64,000 nt of DNA from contig JBGAKC010000007.1 in assembly GCA_044224605.1 (NCBI GenBank), positions 68,494 through 132,493 on the forward strand, read 5' to 3'. Made by a program: the position numbers and the translations under genes. Under the pieces are notes generated by a model. That model did not search any database and was not told the origin of the DNA. It saw nothing but the letters and a program-made list of their open reading frames with translations. Origin of the DNA: UBA7672 sp044224605. Its GTDB lineage: Bacteria > Pseudomonadota > Alphaproteobacteria > Caulobacterales > Hyphomonadaceae. Below, in pieces: positions 35,736-43,834 of the stretch (positions are counted from its first letter, which is position 1; each line of letters starts with the position of its first letter).

Positions 35736-36635
35736 CTAGAACGTAGGTGGTGGCGACGCGTTGACGATGCCAAGCGAATACACGCCATCGTAGGAACCAT
35801 CGGCGAAGGGGGCGATCCTCATACCTGGTTCAGTTACTTCTTCCCCGCGAACCGGATGGGCCGAACAATCGAAATCGCTTTGCAAAATCTTGCGTTCGGT
35901 AGGATTTACCGATGGCTTAAGCTGGCAGTTCCACGCCGTGCCTCCTGCATATTCCATTCGGAGCGCTATCACTTGATCGGAGGGAGCAAGCTTCATCGCC
36001 ATAGGCTCGAAGCTTACGCCTCCCGTCACCACCAATGTCTTCCGCGCGTGAAGGTTGCCAACCAATACAACTACATGCTCATAGGCACGACTTTCGGCAG
36101 CTATACGGATATTCTCAGCTTGGGCCGTTTCGTGAGGTTCTTGTCCGGGCAGGTTGAGAAATTGCGCTGCCTGCTCGGCGTTCTTGGAGCCGTTGAAGGC
36201 GACGACGTCAATCTGGGCTCCCGACTGTTTCAGCGCCCATAAACGCCTGACCATCTCTAGCAATGCCTGCGATCCCATCCCATCGAGCCGGTTAGAAAAA
36301 ATCTCACGCAGTTCTTCAACTAGTGCTGTCTCGCTTGGTGCATCCTGAGCCCACGCGGTCTGCAGTCCTTCATTACGAGGGCTATCAAGTTCAAGCGCCA
36401 ACAACACTGGTTTGTGTGCGACCTGACAGACGAACTCCTGAACGGCCTTGGGGCCTTCGCTTGTGCCGTGGAGTTCCCCGAAGATTAGGAATTTGCCCTT
36501 GCTTGCGCGTGCGACGTCTTCCCATCCAGGCAGAGGATCGCATGACGTATTGGTGCGCGCTGATGGAGAGCTGGTACTGGCGCAGCCGCCAAGTAAAGCC
36601 GCCAATAGGACATGTCTGAACACCCCCACCCCCAT
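35736..36635 (-). CDS. ChaN/EreA-superfamily lipoprotein
   Basis: A 299-residue protein with a lipoprotein signal (FRHVLLAALLGGC, lipobox LGGC). The motifs KFLIFGELHGTSEGPKAVQE and VVVLVGNLHARKT fit the EreA/ChaN-like fold, where Glu and His residues (here GELHG and GNLHA) coordinate haem, metal or substrate. LLALELDSPRN is another shared element. It could be a haem-binding or esterase-like envelope protein. Several Cys residues occur in the C-terminal part. It is convergent with the LytTR gene. Confidence 0.7.
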   Translation of the reverse strand: MGVGVFRHVLLAALLGGCASTSSPSARTNTSCDPLPGWEDVARASKGKFLIFGELHGTSEGPKAVQEFVCQVAHKPVLLALELDSPRNEGLQTAWAQDAPSETALVEELREIFSNRLDGMGSQALLEMVRRLWALKQSGAQIDVVAFNGSKNAEQAAQFLNLPGQEPHETAQAENIRIAAESRAYEHVVVLVGNLHARKTLVVTGGVSFEPMAMKLAPSDQVIALRMEYAGGTAWNCQLKPSVNPTERKILQSDFDCSAHPVRGEEVTEPGMRIAPFADGSYDGVYSLGIVNASPPPTF

Positions 36636-36864
36636 TTCGTCCCACCTTACTTGAGGTAGGTAGCGCGTGAATGTCCGGCGTCCGACAACGGCGAGATCCG
36701 GACCGAGTTGTGGGACAGCCCCGGGGGACGTCGCTGGGCCATTCCGGCCAGTCGCGCCCGCCTTCAGGCCTGCCGCATCGATTTGAGATCGGCAAAGCTT
36801 GACGGTCCTTCCGCCATGCCGCTTCTGGCGAATTGTATTGCTTGATGTCGATGAGGAGCTCGCG

Positions 36865-37422
36865 ATGGTGGTCTATGTCCTGATCGCAGCGGCGATGGTC
36901 GCGCTGGCAGGGGTTATCTGGCTCTACAACCTGCTCGTCCGCCGGTGGCAGATGGTGAACAATGGCTGGGCCGACATCGACGTCCAGCTGAAGCGACGCT
37001 CCGACCTTGTGCCGCGCCTTGTGGAGGCGGTCAGTGGCTATGCGGCGCACGAGCGCAAGCTGTTCGAGGACATCGCGGAGAAGCGCGCGTTGGCGGAGAA
37101 TGCGGGCGAGGACCCGGTGCGCCGCGCCGAGGCGGAAGCTGCGCTTTCGCGACCGGTCACGCAGCTGCTGGCGCTGGCGGAGGCCTATCCCGATCTCAAG
37201 GCGAGCGGGAATTTTGCCGGGCTGCAGGCGGAGCTTATCGAGACGGAGAATAGGATCGAGATGTCGCGCCGCTTCTACAACGGCGCCGTTCGCGAGCTGA
37301 ACACGGCGGTGCAGAGCTTCCCGTCGAGCCTCGTTGCGCCGGTGATCGGCTTCACGCCGCGTGCCTATTTCGAGATCGAGACCGCCGACCGTGCAGCGCC
37401 GCAAGTCTCGCTGAAATCATGA
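36865..37422 (+). CDS. lemA: LemA family protein
   Basis: The product is about 185 residues from the ATG at 36865, which follows GAGGAG. It has one N-terminal helix (VYVLIAAAMVALAGVIWLYN) and the LemA core: NNGWADIDVQLKRRSDLVPR, LVEAVSGYAAHE, ENRIEMSRRFYNGAVRELNT and FPSSLVAPVIGFTPRAYFE. The topology is usually N-out with a long coiled-coil-like domain. LemA proteins often pair with DUF2207 or TPM-domain genes; the role is poorly defined. Its stop overlaps the next start (ATGA). Confidence 0.93.
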   Translation: MVVYVLIAAAMVALAGVIWLYNLLVRRWQMVNNGWADIDVQLKRRSDLVPRLVEAVSGYAAHERKLFEDIAEKRALAENAGEDPVRRAEAEAALSRPVTQLLALAEAYPDLKASGNFAGLQAELIETENRIEMSRRFYNGAVRELNTAVQSFPSSLVAPVIGFTPRAYFEIETADRAAPQVSLKS

Positions 37423-39143
37423 GAGCGTTCCGGGCTTATTTGCTGGGCCTGTTCGCCGGAGTATTCGTCGCACTGACAGCGATGGCCGCGAGCGCCGAGG
37501 AACGGATAGATCGTTTCGACGTCACGATCGAAGTGCAGAAAGACGGCGACATCATCGTCACCGAACTCCTCGCGGTCACGTCCGAGAGGGACCAGATCCG
37601 GCGGGGAATATTCCGCGACCTGCCGCGCTACTTTGAAAGCGACGGCGCCAAGCTCGCCTATGGCTACGATGTCCTCAGCGTGACACGCGACGGCCAAGGG
37701 GAACGCTACGAGACGGAGACCGAGGACAACGCGTACCGGATCCGCATCGGCGATGCCGACGTGTTTCTGGAATCGGGCGCGCATACCTACGAGATCCGCT
37801 ACCGTGTCAGGAACCAGGTCCGCTATTTCGACAGCTATGACGAGGTCTACTGGAATGTAACCGGGAATTACTGGGTGTTCCCGATTCTCGCTGCACGGGT
37901 CAGCGTCGTGCTTCCGCCGGGCGCACGGATTACGGCGACCAAGGCCTATACGGGTGATCAGGGCGCGGCCGGCGCGGACTATACGCACACCGAGAGTGGC
38001 GGCCGGCACGTGTTCGAGACGACCCGCCGGCTGGAGGCGGGAGAGGGACTGACGGTTGCGATCGGGTTCGCCAAGGGGCTGATCGATCCGCCCTCGGGCA
38101 TCGATCAGGGCTGGCTGTGGTGGCAGCGCAATGGCGCGCTGGCGATCCTGCTGGCCTCGCTTGGCGCGCTTGCGTGGTTTTATATACGTAGCTTCGATCG
38201 TGTCGGCCGCGATCCGATCAAGGGGCCTGTGTTTCCGCTGTATGAGCCGCCGAAGGGATTTTCGCCCGCTGCCGCACACCATGTCTACTATCGCGGTCTT
38301 CGCGGCCATACGGCTCTGATCGCGACGCTGATGAACCTCGCAGTGAAGGGGCGGATCCGGATCGACACTTCGAAGAAGGGCGTCACTGTCCTCGAGAGGA
38401 TATACGAGGGAGATGATGCGGCCGGTCTTGCGTCCGAGGATGTCACGCTGGAGCGGAGCCTGGTCGGGAACACCAGCCGGAGAGTGCTCGACGGCAACTA
38501 TGATTCAATACTGACGGGCGCCTACGACTCTTTCAAGAACAAGTTGTCCCGGAAATACGGCGCCGACTATTTCAGGTGGAATGCCGGCTATACGGTGGCG
38601 GGCCTTGCGCTGACGGCTGGCGGCGTCATGTTTGCGGCGAGCCAGGCGTCGATGTGGACGACGTGGAATACGCTGGCAGTGCTGGCGCTCGCTGTCATCA
38701 ACATGGCGTTCCTCTACCTGATGCCGGCGTCGACGCCGAAGGGCCAGAAGGTTCGCACGGAGATTGAGGGGTTCAGGCTCTACATGGAGACCGCGGAGAA
38801 GCTGCAACTGAATGCGGTCGAGGTGGGAAGCGAGAAGCTGCCGCCGATGTCGAAGGAGCGATACGAGGCTTTCTTGCCCTTCGCAGTCGCGCTCGGCGTT
38901 GAGAAGCCGTGGACGCGGCATTTCGAGCGGCTGTTGCCGCAGGTGGCGGAATCCTACCGTCCCGGATGGGCAGGCTTCTCGACGGGCGGCGGACGTTCGC
39001 TCTCCGGCCTCAACGACGCGCTGATTTCCAGCATGAATTCGGGCGTGTCGAGCGCCCTGCCGCATAGCTCGAGTTCGTCGGGCTCAGGCGGAGGAGGATC
39101 GTCTGGCGGTGGTGGTGGAGGTGGCGGCGGCGGCGGGTGGTAG
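37419..39143 (+). CDS. DUF2207 domain membrane protein with a Gly-rich tail
   Basis: The 574-residue product is co-translated with lemA. A signal peptide (MRAFRAYLLGLFAGVFVALT, to ASA) precedes a beta-rich N-terminal extracytoplasmic domain (ERIDRFDVTIEVQKDGDIIV, YWNVTGNYWVFPI), a membrane helix near 238-258, a cytoplasmic part (PPKGFSPAAAHHVYYRGLRG) and two further helices near 390-430. The C-terminus ends in a Ser/Gly run, SSGGGGGGGGGGGW. DUF2207 proteins with this tail are a standard LemA partner. They are thought to act in envelope homeostasis, with no proven mechanism. Confidence 0.92.
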   Translation: MRAFRAYLLGLFAGVFVALTAMAASAEERIDRFDVTIEVQKDGDIIVTELLAVTSERDQIRRGIFRDLPRYFESDGAKLAYGYDVLSVTRDGQGERYETETEDNAYRIRIGDADVFLESGAHTYEIRYRVRNQVRYFDSYDEVYWNVTGNYWVFPILAARVSVVLPPGARITATKAYTGDQGAAGADYTHTESGGRHVFETTRRLEAGEGLTVAIGFAKGLIDPPSGIDQGWLWWQRNGALAILLASLGALAWFYIRSFDRVGRDPIKGPVFPLYEPPKGFSPAAAHHVYYRGLRGHTALIATLMNLAVKGRIRIDTSKKGVTVLERIYEGDDAAGLASEDVTLERSLVGNTSRRVLDGNYDSILTGAYDSFKNKLSRKYGADYFRWNAGYTVAGLALTAGGVMFAASQASMWTTWNTLAVLALAVINMAFLYLMPASTPKGQKVRTEIEGFRLYMETAEKLQLNAVEVGSEKLPPMSKERYEAFLPFAVALGVEKPWTRHFERLLPQVAESYRPGWAGFSTGGGRSLSGLNDALISSMNSGVSSALPHSSSSSGSGGGGSSGGGGGGGGGGGW

Positions 39144-39808
39144 GTGCAGGTGTCGCGTGACCGAGTGCCCGAGATCGGCGAATTCCGTGGAAAAACTCGA
39201 CGGCTACAGCGTTCGATCCGTTGGCCAAGACCAACGGCGAGTTAGTGCTTCCGGCCTCTCGGCCGGCGTAGTCCGCGGCGCGAGGCCGCGATCATGCGGT
39301 GGCTCCCTGAGGCGGCGGGAAGAGAAGCTTCGCCATCTTCCGAAGGTTCGGGGCGGCGGCAGCGAGGTGGAACTCGTCGCTTGCGCCGGACGGTCTGTGA
39401 ACAGGCGCCGGAAAATGATCCCTCCGCTTCTTGCGAAATCAAACGGATAGCGTGCCGATCGGCGTCCGGTCCCCATGCCTGTTCACACATGATGCGGCAG
39501 GTTGGGTTGTCGCAGCTGCGCTGGAAGGGTGGTGGGGCCTTGTTCGGATCGCGATGGTCAACGAGGGAGAGTTTCGGTTGAGGAGCGGATCTCCGTGCCC
39601 GGCGCATTGGCTCCACCGCTGACGCTGGCCTAGAGCCAACTCGCCGGGATCTTGGCGAGTAGGAGGCCTTGCCTGACAGCTGACGAGATTTTCACACCCA
39701 GCGTATACGCCCGGCGTTGCTGACCTGGAGCCGGGCACTCACAGCCTTTGCAACTCGCGACACGCGAACGGACAAACTCGGCGCTTCGCAAACTATTGCC
39801 GTCCGTCC
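39144..39808. other. Gene-free segment holding the second inverted-repeat element
   Basis: About 660 bases hold no convincing gene. The main feature is the inverted-repeat element at 39397-39486. A further hairpin ACTCGCC/GGCGAGT lies at 39639-39660. Frames on the minus strand at 39204-39616 give Arg/Pro/Ser-rich translations of no clear family. Confidence 0.5.
39397..39486. repeat. ~90-bp element with terminal inverted repeats, copy B
   Basis: Perfect 10-bp ends, GTGAACAGGC and GCCTGTTCAC (11 bp if the flanking T/A pair is counted), enclose an interior that matches copy A (30558-30647) in the same orientation. Secondary pairing (CCGGA/TCCGG) lies just inside the ends. The pattern fits a non-autonomous miniature element; the conserved interior could also be a structured RNA. 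Confidence 0.6.
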
Positions 39809-40075
39809 ATGACAAAGTGCGTCTCAGTTCCGCAATCCATTGTACGCCCCGGCAGAGGACAGCAAGTCGAACTTGAGTGCGATCAGGCGTGGAACAAGGG
39901 CTCTGATTGCCAAACGGCGCTATTAGCCTGTCTGGCGTCGCCTTTGCTCACGGCCTGCAATCCTGAACCGGGAAGCGCCGCATGGTGTCGGGATGTTGAC
40001 GAGAGCAAGATCGAGGCGTCCTGCGCTGAGGCCGCGAAGTATGCCACGCAATGCATGGCGGCGTTAGGAAGATAG
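39809..40075 (+). CDS. Small DUF3012-like lipoprotein, uncertain start
   Basis: The 88-residue frame has a lipoprotein-like middle (TALLACLASPLLTAC) followed by NPEPGSAAWCRDVDESKIEA, then EAAKYATQCM. The PEPGSxxWC and AxxYAxxC spacing matches DUF3012, a short lipoprotein family. The 35 residues before the signal-like part do not belong to such a protein, and no ATG, GTG or TTG stands directly before it in frame. The gene may be decayed or use an odd start. It lies 158 bases upstream of the second TIR gene. Confidence 0.4.
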   Translation: MTKCVSVPQSIVRPGRGQQVELECDQAWNKGSDCQTALLACLASPLLTACNPEPGSAAWCRDVDESKIEASCAEAAKYATQCMAALGR

Positions 40076-40233
40076 ACCGGAACCGCAAAGGGTTGGCGGG
40101 AGCGCAAAGACTGCCCCGCCTACGAATGTCCCATGTCTCTCAAGCCCATCCGCGCGTCCTAACGCGCCCGCCGACACTTGCGCGTGACCGATGACGCGCC
40201 GAATGGTATGTCCCGCGGGTTGCTCGGGAGAGG

Positions 40234-42915
40234 GTGGTGGCTCACGGCAAGCGCTTTCGCGGTTTCATTTCCTACAGCCAGACGGACATGATCGCCGCGC
40301 GGCGGCTGCACGCCTGGCTTGAAAACTATCGTGTGCCGCTCGGCCTGGCGGTCGATCTGGGCGATTCTAGAAAGCTCGGACGCTTCTTCCGTGACGAGGA
40401 GGAAATGGGGGCCGCCGCGAACATCGGCGCGTCCGTGCGAGGCGCGATCGAGGACGCCGAAAGCCTGATCGTCATTTGCTCCCCGCGTTCGGCCAAATCG
40501 AAATGGGTCAACGCCGAAATTCTGCACTTCCGCAAGACCGGGCGAGGCGGGAAGGTCTTTGCTGTTATCATCGACGGCGTCCCCAATTCCGGCAACGATG
40601 AAACCGAATGTTTTCCGCCGGCGTTGCGGGCGAATATCCCGGATGATGATCCGGACGGAATGCCCATCGAACCGCTGGGACTTGATCTCCGGAAGGAAGG
40701 GCGCGCTCGCGCCTGCGCGCGCCTGGCCGCTGGGCTTCTCGACGTCGAGTTCGACGCGCTTTGGCAACGCGAAAAACGTCGCCGCATCGTTCGCGTGGCT
40801 GGCGCGGGCGCTGCCGCTGTTGCAGCGATCACGGCGGCCGCGGCGTTCATTATTCCCGCTCAGTTCGAAGCCGACCGTGCGCGTCAGTCGGCTGCCGCCG
40901 CTGAAGAGGGTCGCGCGATTTCTGAGCGGGATGCCGACCTCGCGCAGGTCGTCCAGGATCTCGGCGATGGCGACGCCGAGGCCGCGCTGCAAATGCTTGC
41001 GTCCTTGCGCCAGCGGCGACCGCAGGACGAGCGCGTGAACGACGTTGTCAACGCCGTACTCGGCTGGATGCGAACGCCGGCCGAGGCGGTGCGCGACGCG
41101 GCCGATGCAGGCGTGTTCTGGACCGGTCCGGACTTTCTCGCTCGGGCGTCTGGCGGGACGACCTACAAACTGTCCGCCGACCGCCCGGTGCGCAGCATCG
41201 GTCTTTCCGGCGACCGGGCCCTGCTGATTTTCCAGGATCGCATCGAGCTTCTCAACGATCGGACGGGACAGAAGCTCAACGTCCTGCGCGAGGCTGATCT
41301 CGATGAGTTCAGAATGTACGAATGGCGCGGCTATGTGCTCGAGGCGTCAACCGGGGACGTGCTGCTGGCGGGGCGGCACATCGGCGTTTCGAATGGCTCG
41401 ACCTTTCCCGCCGTTCTTACGGTGTCCGGGAGCGACAACAACATTGGCCTGACCCGGCCCATGTTCCATCCGCAGGCCAATGGCGATCCCTGGATCAGTC
41501 GCGGGGACGGGCAATCCATCGTTACCGCGGGCTGTATGATCATCGGGGTCGAGGCCGACACCAAGCAGCATCCTGAATACGAAGGCGCGTTCTTCACCTA
41601 CGACATCAGAGGCGGCCTTCAGCCTCGTGGATTTGAGCGCATCAGCCCGGACAACCGGTTCGATCCCAGCGACGCCAATTCCGGTTGTAAGGCATTGCGC
41701 TATGACACCGGCGACGATGTCCGCACGCGCCTTGGCGGCCAGATCATCGGCGTCAGGTTGAGCGATAGTCCGCCCGCCGCGACCGCCTGGAAGTCGCAGC
41801 CCAACGTTGGCCCAAATACTGATCGCTATGGTTATGCCCTCGAATGGGAGGCTCGTCCCGGACATGTCGACAGCGCCAATCAATGCATGTCGAGCCCATG
41901 CCCGGCTATCTCACTGGGTGATTTCGAGGATGAGACTTTCAGCGAGCCTGCCGATTCCGGAACCTCCGGGTGGGTCATCAACGCAGCGCCCGCAGGAAAA
42001 CCTGCCAGGAGCTCCGGCCAACTTGGCGAGCCGCTTTTTACTTATTTTTCCCAGGACAATCATAGTTTCGTCGGAGCATGGTGCCGCAACTTGGGGGCGT
42101 CATCGCGCTGTTTCTATCATCGCCGATACTTCGAGCAGATGGGCGATCTGAAGCTCATCGATGCGCGCTCCGCTTCGGGCCGCTATCTCGCCTATGGCCC
42201 AACGCCCCCGCTCAAAATCATGGATTTGGTGGACATGCGCGATGTTTCGCCGACCGGCCATTCGCTGGCGACCGAGAGCGGTCTCATGGACTTCGATCAC
42301 AACGGGGCGGATCGGTTGTTTGCCGCGGTCGAGGGGCGACTTGACGTGCTCGAGCCCGATGCGGCCGGACGTTTCGAAAGCATCGCTTCAAGTCTGGCAT
42401 GGCCGCGCGATCTGTCGGTCTATGGCCGGCTGGCGCGGCTTGTCTCCATGCCCGATGACGACGATGTGCTCATCGTCGCCTGGTCAGGCAAGATCACGCG
42501 CCTCAACTGGCGAACGGGTCAAGTTCGCTGGACATCCGGCGCGCCCGGTCTGGAGGAGGTCCAAGCGGTGCGCATGTCGCCCAACGCCCAATGGCTGGCC
42601 GCTTTTGGCAAGCTGGGCGTCCGAGTGCTGCGCCTATCGGATGGGTTGCTGGTCTCAGGCGTTCTGCACCCGCCGGAAACCCTCCAGTCAGACGCCGACC
42701 GGGGCGGTTGCGGCTCCTTCAAGTCGGTGTGGCGCGCGAGCGATCTGCTCTCGGATGCGACTCTGTCGGATGAGGGTGCGCTCACTGTCTGGTGCGGACG
42801 CGCAGGCGCTCGCTTCGAGCTCTCTGCCTTTGCCGGCGACGTAAACGCGCGTCTTGTCGAGTTGACGAATAGCAGTCGATCACCGGACGCGACACCCGCG
42901 ACGTCGGCGCGCTAA
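40234..42915 (+). CDS. TIR domain - membrane helix - beta-propeller-like protein 2
   Basis: The 893-residue protein (GTG start at 40234, or 40237, behind GGGAG) begins with a TIR domain (about 7-125): RFRGFISYSQTDMIAARRLH, FFRDEEEMGAAANIGASVRG, LIVICSPRSAKSKWVNAEIL. W91 and E95 keep the W-x-x-x-E of catalytic TIR domains. AGLLDVEFDALWQREKRRR repeats the linker of TIR protein 1. A hydrophobic helix (about 186-207) leads to a heptad-like segment and an Ala/Glu-rich repeat part (EAALQMLASLRQRRPQDERV). A beta-rich C-terminal half follows, with several Cys and two Trp-rich blades. Its base composition is closer to the backbone than that of TIR protein 1. Confidence 0.83.
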   Translation: MVAHGKRFRGFISYSQTDMIAARRLHAWLENYRVPLGLAVDLGDSRKLGRFFRDEEEMGAAANIGASVRGAIEDAESLIVICSPRSAKSKWVNAEILHFRKTGRGGKVFAVIIDGVPNSGNDETECFPPALRANIPDDDPDGMPIEPLGLDLRKEGRARACARLAAGLLDVEFDALWQREKRRRIVRVAGAGAAAVAAITAAAAFIIPAQFEADRARQSAAAAEEGRAISERDADLAQVVQDLGDGDAEAALQMLASLRQRRPQDERVNDVVNAVLGWMRTPAEAVRDAADAGVFWTGPDFLARASGGTTYKLSADRPVRSIGLSGDRALLIFQDRIELLNDRTGQKLNVLREADLDEFRMYEWRGYVLEASTGDVLLAGRHIGVSNGSTFPAVLTVSGSDNNIGLTRPMFHPQANGDPWISRGDGQSIVTAGCMIIGVEADTKQHPEYEGAFFTYDIRGGLQPRGFERISPDNRFDPSDANSGCKALRYDTGDDVRTRLGGQIIGVRLSDSPPAATAWKSQPNVGPNTDRYGYALEWEARPGHVDSANQCMSSPCPAISLGDFEDETFSEPADSGTSGWVINAAPAGKPARSSGQLGEPLFTYFSQDNHSFVGAWCRNLGASSRCFYHRRYFEQMGDLKLIDARSASGRYLAYGPTPPLKIMDLVDMRDVSPTGHSLATESGLMDFDHNGADRLFAAVEGRLDVLEPDAAGRFESIASSLAWPRDLSVYGRLARLVSMPDDDDVLIVAWSGKITRLNWRTGQVRWTSGAPGLEEVQAVRMSPNAQWLAAFGKLGVRVLRLSDGLLVSGVLHPPETLQSDADRGGCGSFKSVWRASDLLSDATLSDEGALTVWCGRAGARFELSAFAGDVNARLVELTNSSRSPDATPATSAR

Positions 42916-43251
42916 GGTCGCCCATTCTCAAGGTCTGCCTTCTTCATCTGCAGGCTCTCAAATGCGCACCCTGCCCATTACCCGTGTCATGTTTCAAAAC
43001 TCCCTGTTCGGTCTTCAGAATTCCCTGTTCCTGCAGAACGGGGAGTTCGCCGAAAGAGCCTTGAATTTCCAACGCGAGATAGCGCGGAAAAGCGCTGAAT
43101 CGGCCGAAAAATCGAAACATTCCCTGCTTACAGGCCGGATCAGAGAATTTTTGGCGCGCCCGTTTCAATCGAGCGGTTCAATGAATCTGGTCAGCGGCGA
43201 TGCTGCACAGCCGCGCCCCCGTCTAGCACGTTCTTGCAAGAAACCGTCGTG
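42916..43251. other. Intergenic segment with repeated TCCCTGTTC motifs
   Basis: No certain gene. TCCCTGTTC occurs at 43001-43009 and 43022-43030, and TCCCTGCTT at 43121-43129. A small hairpin AGCGC/GCGCT lies at 43081-43096. A frame from 42962 reads NSLFGLQNSLFLQNGEFAER; similar short reading frames recur between genes in other alphaproteobacteria, by memory, so the segment may be a dispersed repeat rather than a protein gene. Confidence 0.4.
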
Positions 43252-43719
43252 TCAGGCGGCCTGCTGGAAGGCAGGTGGTTCGGCAGCCGTCGGTGGGCGT
43301 GGTGCTTCGGTCTCGATGGCTAGGATCCGTCCATCCGCATCGTGATGGACGATGCAGACCTGCGCCGACCGGCAGCGGTGTAGCTGTGGATCGCTGATGC
43401 CGAAATAGGCGGCGTAGTTCGGGACGGGCGCCGTCGCTTCTTCCTGGCGGCTTCCGGTGATCTTGTTCCACAGCCACAGCGCGCCGCTGGCGCCGCCGAT
43501 CGTCAGTGCGTCACGGACGAGCACGGTTGCGGATCCGGCGGCGAGCAGGCTGAGCGTGGCGGGATGCGTTGCAGCCACACGGATCAGTCCGATGACGCCG
43601 ATGCCCGAACGGCAAAGCCACAGCCACGCCATCCACAGCCCGGCCGTGCCGGTGTCGGACGCGAGTCGTTGGCGCCAGGGAAGCTTGTGGCGAACGTCGA
43701 TGATGAGCTGGTTGCTAAT
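43252..43719 (-). CDS. pgaD: PgaD-like poly-N-acetylglucosamine synthesis protein
   Basis: Two hydrophobic helices and the downstream position next to pgaC mark this as the small PgaD partner of the PgaC synthase. The first ATG (43632) lies inside the first helix and would cut off NQLIIDVRHKLPWRQRLASD, which is the normal PgaD N-terminus (a xxIIDxRxxLPxxxR block). Upstream of that ATG the same frame stays open to a TAG near 43774 but has no ATG, GTG or TTG. An ATT at 43719 after CGGGACGGAA is the most likely start. The end given here assumes it. Otherwise a frameshift is present. Confidence 0.65.
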   Translation of the reverse strand: MSNQLIIDVRHKLPWRQRLASDTGTAGLWMAWLWLCRSGIGVIGLIRVAATHPATLSLLAAGSATVLVRDALTIGGASGALWLWNKITGSRQEEATAPVPNYAAYFGISDPQLHRCRSAQVCIVHHDADGRILAIETEAPRPPTAAEPPAFQQAA

Positions 43720-43834
43720 TTCCGTCCCGATGCCGGTTTGCCGACGATCGCTCCCGAGAGTGTCAAGCGTGATCTAGAGGTGGTGGCTTGCGGCCGTATG
43801 ACGGCCTCGTGAAAATCCATACACAATGGGAAGG

